Positions 42,646 through 51,592 of a stretch of DNA of 64,000 nt are shown here, piece by piece (the stretch's first letter is position 1; every line of letters begins with the position of its first letter). The stretch comes from Caproicibacter sp046707225. Lineage in GTDB: Bacteria; Bacillota; Clostridia; Oscillospirales; Acutalibacteraceae. The notes under the pieces are model-generated. The model searched no databases. It was not told the DNA's origin and saw only the letters and a program-made list of their open reading frames with translations. Location of the stretch: contig NZ_JBJKOP010000014.1 of the NCBI RefSeq assembly GCF_046707225.1, positions 1 through 64,000 of the forward strand, written 5' to 3'. The translations under genes and the position numbers were made by a program.

Positions 42646-43110
42646 ATGAGCGATTATAAAAAGAATTTGCTTTCTTCTCTGATTTTTTTGGTTCTGGGGA
42701 TCGCCCTGATAATTTTTATCCCAATTACGATTCCCCTCAGCGAGGCCACTGTGATCGGTCCCAGAGCATTTCCGTATTTCATTTCGACTGCGTTGATCCT
42801 GCTGAGTGCGGTCCTTCTGATCTCCACTTTGCTCCAGCGAGGAAAGCAAGGGCTTCGGGAGGAAAAAACCGAAGAAAAAGAGCCGCGTTACCTGCAGAAC
42901 GAACTAAGGGCTCTGGCTCTGATCGGGATTACACTTTTATATATTATCTTATTCGATAAAATCGGATACTTTTTTTCCACCTTGCTTGCTTCCACGCTGA
43001 TGCTGCTGCTTTTCCGGGTAAAGAAGATCTGGTATTATCTGATCGTTTACGCCGTGGGCGCCGGAGTTTATTTTGCGTTCACCAAACTGCTGTTCGTCAC
43101 GTTACCCTAG
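42646..43110 (+). CDS. tctB: Tripartite tricarboxylate transporter small membrane subunit (TctB), system 2
   Basis: A 154-aa membrane protein with four helices in the TctB pattern, including the PRAFPYFISTALILLSAVLL stretch. The ATG at 42646 gives the normal N-terminus MSDYKKNLLSSLIFLVLG. It has no clear ribosome site. An AAAGGAG lies 44 bp upstream, in front of a short overlapping frame (42605-42649) whose TGA overlaps this ATG, so translation may depend on coupling. A longer in-frame start at 42559 would add an atypical 29-residue hydrophilic leader. Confidence 0.8.
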   Translation: MSDYKKNLLSSLIFLVLGIALIIFIPITIPLSEATVIGPRAFPYFISTALILLSAVLLISTLLQRGKQGLREEKTEEKEPRYLQNELRALALIGITLLYIILFDKIGYFFSTLLASTLMLLLFRVKKIWYYLIVYAVGAGVYFAFTKLLFVTLP

Positions 43111-43142
43111 CTGGGTTCAGAGGGAGGAATAAGTAGATTACT

Positions 43143-44627
43143 ATGGTTTTAACTGTACTGGCCAGCTTATTTACTTGGGAAAACATTCTTTTTTTGAACA
43201 TTGGACTTGCCGCAGGCATCATTGTGGGAGCCCTGCCCGGCCTTACGGGGACGATGTGCATTGCGCTTTTGCTGCCGATGACCTACGGACTTAATTCCCT
43301 CACAGGGATGATTTTGCTTCTGGGCGTTTACTGCGGAGGCATTTACGGCGGTTCCGTTACCGCGATTCTGATCAATACCCCTGGAACGCCGGCATCCGCT
43401 GCAACAGTGCTGGATGGTTATCCGATGGCGAAAAAGGGTCAGGCGGGCCACGCGCTGGGTCTGGCGCTTTCCGCTTCGGAAATTGGCGGCCTGTTCAGCG
43501 TTGCCGTTTTAATCGTAGCTGCTCCGCAGATTGCGAGAGTCGCGCTGGATTTTGGACCCGCTGAGTATTTTGCGCTTGCGCTGTTTGGGCTTACCATTAT
43601 TGCCAGTGTGGGCGGTTCTTTACTCAAGGGGCTGATCATGGGCCTTGTCGGTTTGTTTGTCGCCACGATCGGTATGGACCCGGTCGGGGGAACGGACCGG
43701 TTTACATTCAATATTACCGAGTTGTCCAGCGGGGTAAATATTATTCCCGCCCTGATCGGTCTGTTTGCAATCACGGAGATCATGTACAAGGCAAGGGATA
43801 TATACAAGCCTGCCGGCGATGTCATAGAGGTTAAAAGCAATGAAAAGATCTCATTCAGGGACGTTCTGCAATATAAAGCCACTCTATTAAAATCATCCAT
43901 TATTGGCACGTTTATCGGCGTTGTACCCGGGACCGGCGCGGCAATTGCCTCATTTTTAAGTTACAATGAGGCCAAGCGAGCCAGCAAGCACCCGGAATTG
44001 TTCGGAACGGGTTATGGAGAGGGAATCGTCGCCTCTGAAGCGGCAAACAATGCCGTTACCGGCGGTACGCTGGTTCCGCTGCTGACGTTGGGTCTCCCCG
44101 GTGACACCAACACGGCGGTTCTGCTCGGCGCACTGACCATGCAGGGAATTATTCCCGGTCCGCAGCTTTTCGTGCAGCAGAGGCAGTGGGTTTACAGCAT
44201 TATGTTCGCACTAATTATCGTCAATATTTTCATGTACATTCAGGGCCGGTTTTTTATCAAGTTCTTTGTAAACGTAACAAAGGTGCCCACGCAGGTACTC
44301 GTTCCGATTCTGATTACCCTTTGCATTATTGGCGCTTACGCGGTAAACAACACGACGTTCGACGCGTTGCTGATGGCTTTAATCGGGTTGTTCGGTTACT
44401 ATATGAAAAAGCTGGATTTCCCGTTGACCCCAATGGTGATCGCGATTGTTTTAGGGCCTCTCGCGGAGTCGAATATGCGGCGCGCGCTGATTATTTCGCA
44501 GGGAAGCGCTCTGATTTTCTTCCAGAAGCCCATCAGCTGCTTCTTTATTCTTCTTGCAGTCTTTATGCTGTTCTTTCCCTTGGTCAAAAAGCATCTGGAG
44601 AAAAAGAAAGGTGCGGCAGCGGCATGA
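43143..44627 (+). CDS. tctA: Tripartite tricarboxylate transporter large permease (TctA), system 2
   Basis: Main TTT permease, 494 aa, about 11-12 helices. It has IIVGALPGLTGTMCIALLLP, YCGGIYGGSVTAILINTPGT, DGYPMAKKGQAGHALGLAL, GVVPGTGAAIASFLSYNEAK and VASEAANNAVTGGTLVPLLT, and ends IVLGPLAESNMRRALIISQG. It is a paralogue of the permease at 35056 and of the TctA tail left at 29082. Its stop overlaps the start of the dehydrogenase gene (ATGA). Confidence 0.95.
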   Translation: MVLTVLASLFTWENILFLNIGLAAGIIVGALPGLTGTMCIALLLPMTYGLNSLTGMILLLGVYCGGIYGGSVTAILINTPGTPASAATVLDGYPMAKKGQAGHALGLALSASEIGGLFSVAVLIVAAPQIARVALDFGPAEYFALALFGLTIIASVGGSLLKGLIMGLVGLFVATIGMDPVGGTDRFTFNITELSSGVNIIPALIGLFAITEIMYKARDIYKPAGDVIEVKSNEKISFRDVLQYKATLLKSSIIGTFIGVVPGTGAAIASFLSYNEAKRASKHPELFGTGYGEGIVASEAANNAVTGGTLVPLLTLGLPGDTNTAVLLGALTMQGIIPGPQLFVQQRQWVYSIMFALIIVNIFMYIQGRFFIKFFVNVTKVPTQVLVPILITLCIIGAYAVNNTTFDALLMALIGLFGYYMKKLDFPLTPMVIAIVLGPLAESNMRRALIISQGSALIFFQKPISCFFILLAVFMLFFPLVKKHLEKKKGAAAA

Positions 44628-45732
44628 CGGAAAACAAGGCGGTACAAATCAGCAGCGGACGCTATTACCAAGGTCGAGGCGCGCTGGCTGTCTTTCCAGA
44701 AGAGGTGCAAGCGCACGGGGAATCCGTCTTGATCATAACGGACCGTACGGTGTACCCGAAGGTGAGGGAGCGCGTGGAACCCGCGCTCCGGAAGGTGGGA
44801 ATCCGGTTTGAGATTTTTTGGTTCGACGGCTTTTGCGCTGCCGGAAACTACGAAGCGGCCGCACGGGCGGCAAGGCGGATGAAAGCGGCGGTGGTCGCCG
44901 GAATCGGCGGCGGCCGCATCATGGATGCCGCAAAAATCGCGTCAGATCTGTGCCGGGTCCGGTCCATCACGGTTCCCACTTCGGCCGCGACCTGCGCCGC
45001 CACCGCTCTGCTGGCGGTTTACTATACCGACGACGGACATTTTCTGGGGAACTACTGGCCCGCTTATGTCCCGTCGACCACGATCGCGGATCTGGATGTC
45101 ATTGTGTCGGACTGTCCCGTGCGCTACAATGCTGCGGGAATCATCGACGCGATGGCAAAAATGCCGGAAATAACTATAACAGGCGCTATACCAAATTCTG
45201 GAGTGGAAATCTCTATTCCGGCCTTGCCTGCGCGGGGGCGGGTGAGACCTACCGTTTCTTGTTGGAAAACGGGCCGCAGGTGCTGGAAAAAATGCGGTCG
45301 AAGATTTGCGACCAGCAGGTGGAGAACTCGGTCTGCGCGGCCCTTTCCGCCACCGGGCTAATCTCCTGTCTGGCAAGCGGCGGGAAACAGGCTGCAATTT
45401 CGCACTGTCTTTACAGCTTTTTCTGTGACTGCCATCCGGAGTTAACACATGATTTTTTACATGGTGAGCTTGTTGGGGCCTCTCTGACCTGGCAGATCAT
45501 GGTAAACGGAGAAGAAGAAAGGCAAGCGAAGGAGCTTTCCGGATTTCTTAGAAAAATGGATCTGCCCGCCTGCCTGGATGACCTCGGTTTTCGGCCCGAT
45601 TCTGCGGAGCTGAGGGAACTGTATCACTATCTTCAAATGAAAATGCCGATTGAGGACGATTCGGCTCTGCAGCGGTTAAGAGCTTTTGAAGAGGTGCTGC
45701 TGCATGGATTCGCTTCTCAGGGGGAGAGTTAA
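44624..45732 (+). pseudogene. Iron-containing (GldA-like) dehydrogenase with a frameshift
   Basis: Glycerol-dehydrogenase-like, NAD-dependent enzyme of about 368 aa split by a one-base frameshift near 45170. The first frame carries the NAD site VVAGIGGGRIMDAAKIASDL, VPTSAATCAATALLAVYYTD and AAGIIDAMAKMPEI. Continuation in the other frame begins YNRRYTKFWSGNLYSGLA and includes the metal-site region THDFLHGELVGASL. Adding one A in the ATAACTAT run restores the frame. It is either a recent pseudogene or an assembly error. Translationally coupled to tctA2, it would complete the sugar-acid operon, perhaps reducing the aldehyde or keto product of the aldolase. Confidence 0.8.
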
Positions 45733-45825
45733 GATACTCCGCATGTAAAAAGGCGTCTCTTTCTGTCGCTGATTCCGGCGCTTGCCAGTCCATCGGAACA
45801 GGAAGACGGCATGATTTAATTAGAG

Positions 45826-45860
45826 CGGGGACCTCCGGTTTTGCCGGTGATCCCCGATTT
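45826..45860 (+). terminator. Terminator of the sugar-acid operon
   Basis: CGGGGA (45826-45831) pairs with 45851-45856 outside an inner CCGG/CCGG stem, followed by ATTTGTT. Between 45733 and 45825 nothing is recognised. Confidence 0.55.
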
Positions 45861-45875
45861 GTTATAGTACGAAAA

Positions 45876-45908
45876 AATGAGAGACTGTCATGAAGGCAGT
45901 TTCTCATT
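45876..45908 (-). terminator. Terminator of the aspS-gatCAB operon
   Basis: On the minus strand AATGAGAAACTG pairs with CAGTCTCTCATT (one mismatch) and a T6 run follows. Confidence 0.75.
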
Positions 45909-45934
45909 TTGTATCTTGAAGCGTTTCGTGAAAT

Positions 45935-47353
45935 CTATAAACGCCGAATAATGTCCGCCAGCAGCTTTTCTGCTTCCTGGGGATTAGCCCTTCCGCGCGT
46001 TGCCTTCATGACGGAGCCGAGAATCGCCTTGAGCGCTTTTTCTTTCCCGGCGCGGTAATCTGCGGCGGCGGCTTCGTTTTCCGCAACCGCTTTTTCGCAG
46101 ATGGCTTTCAAATCGTCCGCGCTCATCCCGGCAAGATCCTGTTCGCTGAGAAATTCCTTTGCCGGCTTGCCGGTGTCCAGCATCTTTTCGAGCGTGGATT
46201 TCACCAGATTCATGCGGATTTCTCCGGAGTCCAGAAGCAGAATCAGCTCGTGAAGCTGTTCGGGAGTAACAGCAACTTCGAATTGCTCCTTTTCCGCTTC
46301 CGTGCCAAGACGGGCAAACATCTGCCCTAAGATGCAGTTGGCGGCGGCGCGGGGATTTTTGGTGCCTTTTGCGGCTTTTTCAAAGTAATCCGCGATGCGG
46401 CGGTGTTCAATCAAAAGACGGGCATCCGCTTCCGGAAGATCAAAGTCCGAGACAAAACGCGTCAGGCGCTTTTGCGGGTCTTCCGGCATCAGCGCGCGGA
46501 TGGATTCCCGCATCCCGTCGGAAACAAGGATGGTGACAAGGTCCGGTTCCCGGAAATAGCGGTAGTCGTCCGCGTCCTCTTTGCCGCGCATCCCTTCCGT
46601 ACAGCCGAAGCCTTCGTCGAACCGGCGGGTTTCCTGAACCACTTCCTCACCGCTTTGAATCAGGTCAACCTGACGGTCAAATTCGTATGCAATGGCCTTT
46701 GCCATGTACGCAAGCGAGTTCATATTTTTAATTTCGGCGCGGGTTCCGAATTCTTCCTGCCCAACGGGGCGCACGGAGACGTTGACGTCGCAGCGCAGGG
46801 AGCCCTCCTGCATTTTGCAGTCGGAAATGCCGATATAACGCAGAATCATCTGAAGCTTTTCCACATATTCCTGCACTTCCTCAATGCTCCGCAAATCCGG
46901 TTCCGTTACAATCTCGATCAGCGGAACGCCGCCGCGGTTGTAATCGACAAAGGTGTTTCCTCGGTCGTGCACCAGCTTGCCCGCGTCCTCTTCGATATGA
47001 ATGCGGTTCAGCCGGATGCGGCGTCCGTTTGAAAGCCCGACCCAGCCGCTTTTGCACAGCGGCATGTCATACTGGGAAATCTGGTAGGCTTTCGGCAAAT
47101 CGGGGTAGACGTAGTTTTTGCGGTCCATTTTGGAAACCGGGCTGATTTCGCAGTTTGTCGCGAGACCGGCCATGACGGCGTACTCCACGACGGCCTTGTT
47201 CAGTTTGGGCAGCGTGCCCGGCAGGCCGATGCAGATCGGGCAGCAGTGCGTGTTCGGCTCGCCGCCGAATTCCGTCGTGCAGGAGCAGAAAATCTTCGTC
47301 TTTGTGGAAAGCTCCACATGGGTTTCGAGTCCGCAGACCAGTTCGTAATTCAT
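45935..47353 (-). CDS. gatB: Aspartyl/glutamyl-tRNA amidotransferase subunit B
   Basis: The kinase-like subunit of GatCAB, 472 aa, phosphorylates and amidates misacylated Asp-tRNA(Asn) or Glu-tRNA(Gln). It has the N-terminal YELVCGLETHVELSTKTKIF, zinc-type Cys pair CSC..CPIC, PLIEIVTEPDLRS and GSLRCDVNVSVRP. The C-terminal helical/YqeY-like tail ends VMKATRGRANPQEAEKLL. Start overlaps the gatA stop. Last gene of aspS-gatC-gatA-gatB. Confidence 0.97.
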   Translation of the reverse strand: MNYELVCGLETHVELSTKTKIFCSCTTEFGGEPNTHCCPICIGLPGTLPKLNKAVVEYAVMAGLATNCEISPVSKMDRKNYVYPDLPKAYQISQYDMPLCKSGWVGLSNGRRIRLNRIHIEEDAGKLVHDRGNTFVDYNRGGVPLIEIVTEPDLRSIEEVQEYVEKLQMILRYIGISDCKMQEGSLRCDVNVSVRPVGQEEFGTRAEIKNMNSLAYMAKAIAYEFDRQVDLIQSGEEVVQETRRFDEGFGCTEGMRGKEDADDYRYFREPDLVTILVSDGMRESIRALMPEDPQKRLTRFVSDFDLPEADARLLIEHRRIADYFEKAAKGTKNPRAAANCILGQMFARLGTEAEKEQFEVAVTPEQLHELILLLDSGEIRMNLVKSTLEKMLDTGKPAKEFLSEQDLAGMSADDLKAICEKAVAENEAAAADYRAGKEKALKAILGSVMKATRGRANPQEAEKLLADIIRRL

Positions 47354-48816
47354 AGCGCGACCCCCGTTTCGACAGCACGGAATACGTCTCTCCGCGCTGC
47401 CTGTTCATACTGGAACGCGGCGTTTAAGAGGGCCGGCTCTGAAAAACGGGCGCCGATGAGCTGCAGCCCGACCGGCATCGAATCACTTCCGAAGCCGCAC
47501 GGCACGCTGATGCCCGGCAGGCCGGCGATGTTCACCGGTACCGTGCAGATATCGGTCAGATATGTTTCCACCGCGTCCTGCGCGGTGAAGTTCAGCGGAA
47601 ACGCGGTCATCGGGACGGTCGGGGCGGCAATCACGTCGCAGTGTGCAAACGCGTCTTCGAACGCCCTGACCAGCGTGCCGCGCAGGTTTTGCGCTTTTTT
47701 ATAAAACGCGTCGTAATACCCGGCGCTTAAAACATAGGTGCCGAGCAGGATACGGCGTTTTACCTCCGCGCCGAAGCCTTCGCTGCGCGTCTTGCAGATC
47801 ATTTCGTCGCGGTCTGCGTAATGCTCCGTGCGAGCGCCGTAGCGGATGCCGTCGTAGCGCCCCAGATTGGAGGAAGCCTCCGCGCAGGCGAGAATATAGT
47901 AAACGGGAAGGCTGTATTTAATGGACGGCATTGAAAATTCCACAATTTCCGCCCCAAGGGATTCATAAACCTTCAAAGCGTTTTGCAGCGCGGTATTCAC
48001 GTCTTCGCGCACGCCGTCAAAGTATTCTTTCGGAACACCGATTTTCATACCTTTGATGTCTTTTCCCAGAGAAGAGAACGCGGGCTGAGATTTTTCGCTG
48101 CTGGTGGAGTCCATCGGATCGTATTTTGCGATCGCGTCATACACCAGCGCGGCGTCCTCCACACTCCGGGTGATCGGGCCAATTTGATCGAAGCTGGAGG
48201 CGTACGCGATCAGCCCGTAGCGCGAAACCGCGCCGTAGGTGGGCTTCAGGCCGACAATGCCGCAGAAGCTGGCGGGCTGGCGAATCGAGCCGCCGGTGTC
48301 GGAGCCAAGCCCGAACGCGGCGAGGTTGCCCGCCACGGCCGAAGCGACGCCGCCGCTGCTGCCGCCCGCGACGCGCTCCGTATTATGCGGGTTTCTTGCT
48401 CCGCCGAAGCAGGAGGTCTCACAGGAAGAGCCCATCGCGAACTCGTCCATATTTGCCTTGCCGATGAGTACGGCGTCCTGCCTTTTTAAAATATTCCAGA
48501 CGGTCGCGTCGTAAATCGGGGTATAGCCCCGCAGAATTTTTGAGCAGCAGGTCGTTTCGATTCCGTTTGTGGAAATGTTGTCTTTCAGCGTCATCGGAAT
48601 GCCGGCGAGCGGAGAGAGCTCTTCTCCCGCCGCGAGTTTGCGGTCCACTTCCGCGGCGGTTTTCAGCGCGGCTTCCGGCGTCAGCTTCACATAGGCGTTC
48701 AGGCGCTTGTTTTCCGTTTCGGCGGAGTGCAGATATTGTTTCGTCAGCTCCGTGCAGCTGATTTCCTTTGAGCGCAGGAGCTTTCCGATTTTAGGGATGA
48801 TTCCGTATGGTTCCAT
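47350..48816 (-). CDS. gatA: Aspartyl/glutamyl-tRNA amidotransferase subunit A
   Basis: Amidase subunit, 488 aa, that releases ammonia from glutamine for transamidation. The Ser-cisSer-Lys triad is visible: Lys in MTLKDNISTNG, and Ser residues in RVAGGSSGGVASAVA and GLGSDTGGSIRQPASFCG, followed by GLKPTYGAVSRYG. The C-terminal part has TAQDAVETYLTDICTVPVNI and GLPGISVPCGF. It lies 10 bp after gatC and overlaps gatB by 4 bp. Confidence 0.97.
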   Translation of the reverse strand: MEPYGIIPKIGKLLRSKEISCTELTKQYLHSAETENKRLNAYVKLTPEAALKTAAEVDRKLAAGEELSPLAGIPMTLKDNISTNGIETTCCSKILRGYTPIYDATVWNILKRQDAVLIGKANMDEFAMGSSCETSCFGGARNPHNTERVAGGSSGGVASAVAGNLAAFGLGSDTGGSIRQPASFCGIVGLKPTYGAVSRYGLIAYASSFDQIGPITRSVEDAALVYDAIAKYDPMDSTSSEKSQPAFSSLGKDIKGMKIGVPKEYFDGVREDVNTALQNALKVYESLGAEIVEFSMPSIKYSLPVYYILACAEASSNLGRYDGIRYGARTEHYADRDEMICKTRSEGFGAEVKRRILLGTYVLSAGYYDAFYKKAQNLRGTLVRAFEDAFAHCDVIAAPTVPMTAFPLNFTAQDAVETYLTDICTVPVNIAGLPGISVPCGFGSDSMPVGLQLIGARFSEPALLNAAFQYEQAARRDVFRAVETGVAL

Positions 48817-48826
48817 CGGGCCCCTC

Positions 48827-49105
48827 CTACATGCGGCGGCGAACCAGGAAATAGCCGTTTTCCTGATTCGGCGCGTTTTTCAGAATTTTCTCCCGGTCAT
48901 AGGAGGGAACAACCTTATCCTCGCGGAATACGTTTGAAAGGCTGTTGCTATTGTCAAAATCGGAATCCTCCGCGGCAACCGAGTTAACGGCGTCGGCGAA
49001 TTCGATGATGCTGTTCATGTCCTTGGTCAGGCTGTCAAGCTCCTCCGGCGCGACGGAAAGCTTCGCCAGACGCGCGATTTTCAGGATTTCTTCGTGGGTG
49101 ACCAT
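48827..49105 (-). CDS. gatC: Aspartyl/glutamyl-tRNA amidotransferase subunit C
   Basis: Small clamp subunit, 92 aa, holding GatA and GatB together. It has the family pattern VTHEEILKIARLAKLSVAPE and the acidic middle FADAVNSVAAEDSDF, ending FREDKVVPSYDREKILKNAP. It lies between aspS (19 bp) and gatA (10 bp) on the same strand. Confidence 0.95.
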   Translation of the reverse strand: MVTHEEILKIARLAKLSVAPEELDSLTKDMNSIIEFADAVNSVAAEDSDFDNSNSLSNVFREDKVVPSYDREKILKNAPNQENGYFLVRRRM

Positions 49106-49124
49106 GTTCCAGACTCCTTCCGGA

Positions 49125-50876
49125 TTATTTTCTCAGCCGGATATGCACTTCCCGCAGCTGCTGCTCCGTGACCTCGTTCGGCGCTCCCATCATCACGTCC
49201 TGCGCGTTGGAATTCATCGGGAACGCGATGACCTCGCGGATATTGTCCTCGCCGGTCAGCAGCATCAGCATGCGGTCGATGCCGGGCGCCATACCCGCAT
49301 GCGGCGGCGCGCCGAACTGAAACGCGTGGTAAAGGGAGGTGAATTTGGTTTCCAGCTCTTCTTCGGTGTAGCCCGCGATTTCAAAGGCCTTTTTCATAAT
49401 ATCGACGCGGTGGTTGCGCACCGCTCCGGAAGAAAGCTCCACGCCGTTGCAGACAATGTCGTACTGGTAGGCCAGTACCTCTTCCGGCTTCTTCGTAAGC
49501 AGTGCTTCCATCCCGCCCTGGGGCATGGAGAACGGGTTGTGCGTAAAGACCGTCTCGCCGGTTTCGGGGTCGAGCTCGAACATCGGGAAATCGACGATGA
49601 AGCAAAGGTCGAAGCGGTTTTCGTCGATCAGGCCCAGCCGGCGGCCCAGCTCCATGCGAATCTGTCCTGCAAGCCCCGCGACCGCGTCGGTTTCGTCGGC
49701 AATGAAGAACACAACGGTTCCGGGTTTCAGCTCCGCGCGGCGGGTCAGCTCATTGCGTTTCTCGTCCGGAAGATATTTGTTGATCGGCCCCTGATAAGCG
49801 CCGTCTTCCGCCACTTTGATATAGCCAAGGCCCTTCATGCCGATGCTTTCGGCAAATTTCAGCATGCCTTCAAAAAAGCTCTTCGGCTGTTTTCCGCAGT
49901 CCTGCACGCTGATGGCCCGTACAATTTTATTTTGAAACGGCTTGAAGGCTGTTCCCTCAAACAAATAGGTAATATCCTGAATCAAAAGGGGGTTGCGCAG
50001 GTCCGGCTTGTCGGAACCGTATTTCAGCATGGATTCCGCATAGGGAATGCGCGGGAACGGGGCTTTGGTCACGGCTTTCTCCGAAAACTCGGAGAACGTT
50101 TCCCCAATTACTTCTTCGGCGACCTTGAACACATCCTCCTGGGAGGCGAACGCAAGCTCGAAATCCAGCTGGTAAAATTCGCCCGGAGAGCGGTCGGCGC
50201 GCGCGTCTTCGTCCCGGAAGCACGGCGCGATCTGGAAATAACGGTCAAAGCCGGAGACCATCAGGAGCTGTTTAAACAGCTGGGGCGCCTGCGGCAGCGC
50301 GTAAAACCTGCCGGGGTGCCGGCGGCTGGGAATCAGATAGTCCCGCGCGCCTTCCGGAGAAGAAGCGGAAAGGATCGGCGTCTGAATTTCCAGAAAACCG
50401 AGGTCGGTCATTTTCCTCCGCAGAAACGAGATAACCTTTGACCGCAGCACGATATTCTCGTGGACCTTCGGGTTGCGCAGGTCGAGAAAACGATATTTCA
50501 GGCGGACGTCCTCCTTGGTTTCCCGGGAGAGGGGAACCTCGAACGGAAGGCTTTCCAGAACCTCTCCGAGCACGGTGAGTTCGCTCACCTTTACTTCGAC
50601 CGTTCCGGTCGGAATTTTGGGATTGACGGTTTCCTCGTCGCGCAGAACGACAGTGCCGGACGCGGTCAGGCTGCATTCGCGGCTGACTTCCTTTAAGAGG
50701 GCGTCATCGTAAACGACGATCTGGACCACGCCGGAATGATCCCTGATATCGAGGAACTTGATTCCGCCGTGGTCCCGGATATTTTCGACCCATCCCGCGA
50801 CGCGGACTTCCTTCCCGATTTCCTGTTCGCTGACTTCTCCGCAGAACTGCGTGCGGTACTGGTTCACTAGATTCAT
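49125..50876 (-). CDS. aspS: Aspartyl-tRNA synthetase, predicted non-discriminating
   Basis: Class II synthetase of bacterial type, 583 aa. An N-terminal OB fold (VRVAGWVENIRDHGGIKFLD) is followed by class II motif 2 (FRDEDARADRSPGEFYQLDF), the inserted GAD domain (about 290-410) and motif 3 (MAPGIDRMLMLL). His36 in RDHGG occupies the position where, as I recall, non-discriminating enzymes have His and discriminating ones (E. coli RDLGS) have Leu. Together with gatCAB in the same operon this predicts that it also charges tRNA(Asn) with Asp for amidation. Confidence 0.95.
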   Translation of the reverse strand: MNLVNQYRTQFCGEVSEQEIGKEVRVAGWVENIRDHGGIKFLDIRDHSGVVQIVVYDDALLKEVSRECSLTASGTVVLRDEETVNPKIPTGTVEVKVSELTVLGEVLESLPFEVPLSRETKEDVRLKYRFLDLRNPKVHENIVLRSKVISFLRRKMTDLGFLEIQTPILSASSPEGARDYLIPSRRHPGRFYALPQAPQLFKQLLMVSGFDRYFQIAPCFRDEDARADRSPGEFYQLDFELAFASQEDVFKVAEEVIGETFSEFSEKAVTKAPFPRIPYAESMLKYGSDKPDLRNPLLIQDITYLFEGTAFKPFQNKIVRAISVQDCGKQPKSFFEGMLKFAESIGMKGLGYIKVAEDGAYQGPINKYLPDEKRNELTRRAELKPGTVVFFIADETDAVAGLAGQIRMELGRRLGLIDENRFDLCFIVDFPMFELDPETGETVFTHNPFSMPQGGMEALLTKKPEEVLAYQYDIVCNGVELSSGAVRNHRVDIMKKAFEIAGYTEEELETKFTSLYHAFQFGAPPHAGMAPGIDRMLMLLTGEDNIREVIAFPMNSNAQDVMMGAPNEVTEQQLREVHIRLRK

Positions 50877-50915
50877 CTTCCGTTAATCCCCTTTAACTGC
50901 AATCTTTAAACATCA

Positions 50916-50944
50916 ATTATAGCATGTAACAAAGTACGATTCAA
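50916..50944 (-). promoter_or_regulatory. Promoter of aspS-gatCAB
   Basis: On the minus strand TTGAAT (50939-50944), 17 bp, TATAAT (50916-50921). The leader is only about 35 bases, too short for a T-box. Confidence 0.75.
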
Positions 50945-51082
50945 CCAGTCATCGCTTTATTGTAACAAAGCGGTGCTTTTTCCGGCCTGATGCGGAAAGA
51001 ACGGCCGTCCAAGTACCGATTCATCATACCACATTTTTGCATAAAATGCGATACATTATTTCAAAAGGAACGGTTGGGGCGG

Positions 51083-51592
51083 TTACAGATCCACCCAGTA
51101 GCGCTGAGTGATTTTACCGTTCAGACAAAGTTCATTTTCCAGCCTGCCGCCGTTGTGCAGAATTGTTTTGGCGGAGCCGATATTTTCTTTCTTGCAGGTA
51201 ATCAAAGCTTTGACAATCCCCAGTCCTTTTGCAATCGGAAGCGCCAGCGCCAGCATCCGCACCGCGTAGCCTTTCCGGCGCTCGGAGGGGCGGACCCCGT
51301 ATCCGATATGGCCGCCGCATTTCAGCAGTTCGCTGTTCAGTTCATGGCGGATGTTGATAGCGCCCAGAATCCTTCCGGTTTCATCCGTCAAAAAAAACGT
51401 GTGCGCGCAGACAAAATTTTCCGGGGCTTCCCGTTCCATTCGGCAGGCGGAGGCGAGCCATTCCTCATAGCTCTGCCCCAGCAGCCGCGCGGAATAGGGC
51501 GTGATTTCTTCCCCATGATCCTCCCAGTCTTTTATGAAAGAGAGGTATTCTTCTTTTTGCTCCAACGAAGGGTGTTTCAGTTCCAGCTTCAT
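51083..51592 (-). CDS. GNAT-family N-acetyltransferase
   Basis: A 169-aa acetyltransferase. The acetyl-CoA loop is seen as HIGYGVRPSERRKGYAVRML, a Q/RxxGxG/A-type motif, followed by CKKENIGSAKTILHNGGRLE. The N-terminal part (MKLELKHPSLEQKEEYLSFI) is the usual start of a group of uncharacterised GNAT proteins annotated from Firmicutes. The substrate is unknown. Its ATG overlaps the pepT stop (ATGA), so the two are co-translated. Confidence 0.87.
   Translation of the reverse strand: MKLELKHPSLEQKEEYLSFIKDWEDHGEEITPYSARLLGQSYEEWLASACRMEREAPENFVCAHTFFLTDETGRILGAINIRHELNSELLKCGGHIGYGVRPSERRKGYAVRMLALALPIAKGLGIVKALITCKKENIGSAKTILHNGGRLENELCLNGKITQRYWVDL

Noticed and set aside
48945..50441. 498-codon plus-strand open frame opposite aspS
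   Set aside because: Antisense to unmistakable aspartyl-tRNA synthetase; composition is that of a reverse-frame shadow and there is no ribosome site.
50877..51082. T-box leader for aspS-gatCAB
   Set aside because: The best promoter leaves a leader of only about 35 bases. No T-box core (TGGNACCGCG) was found.
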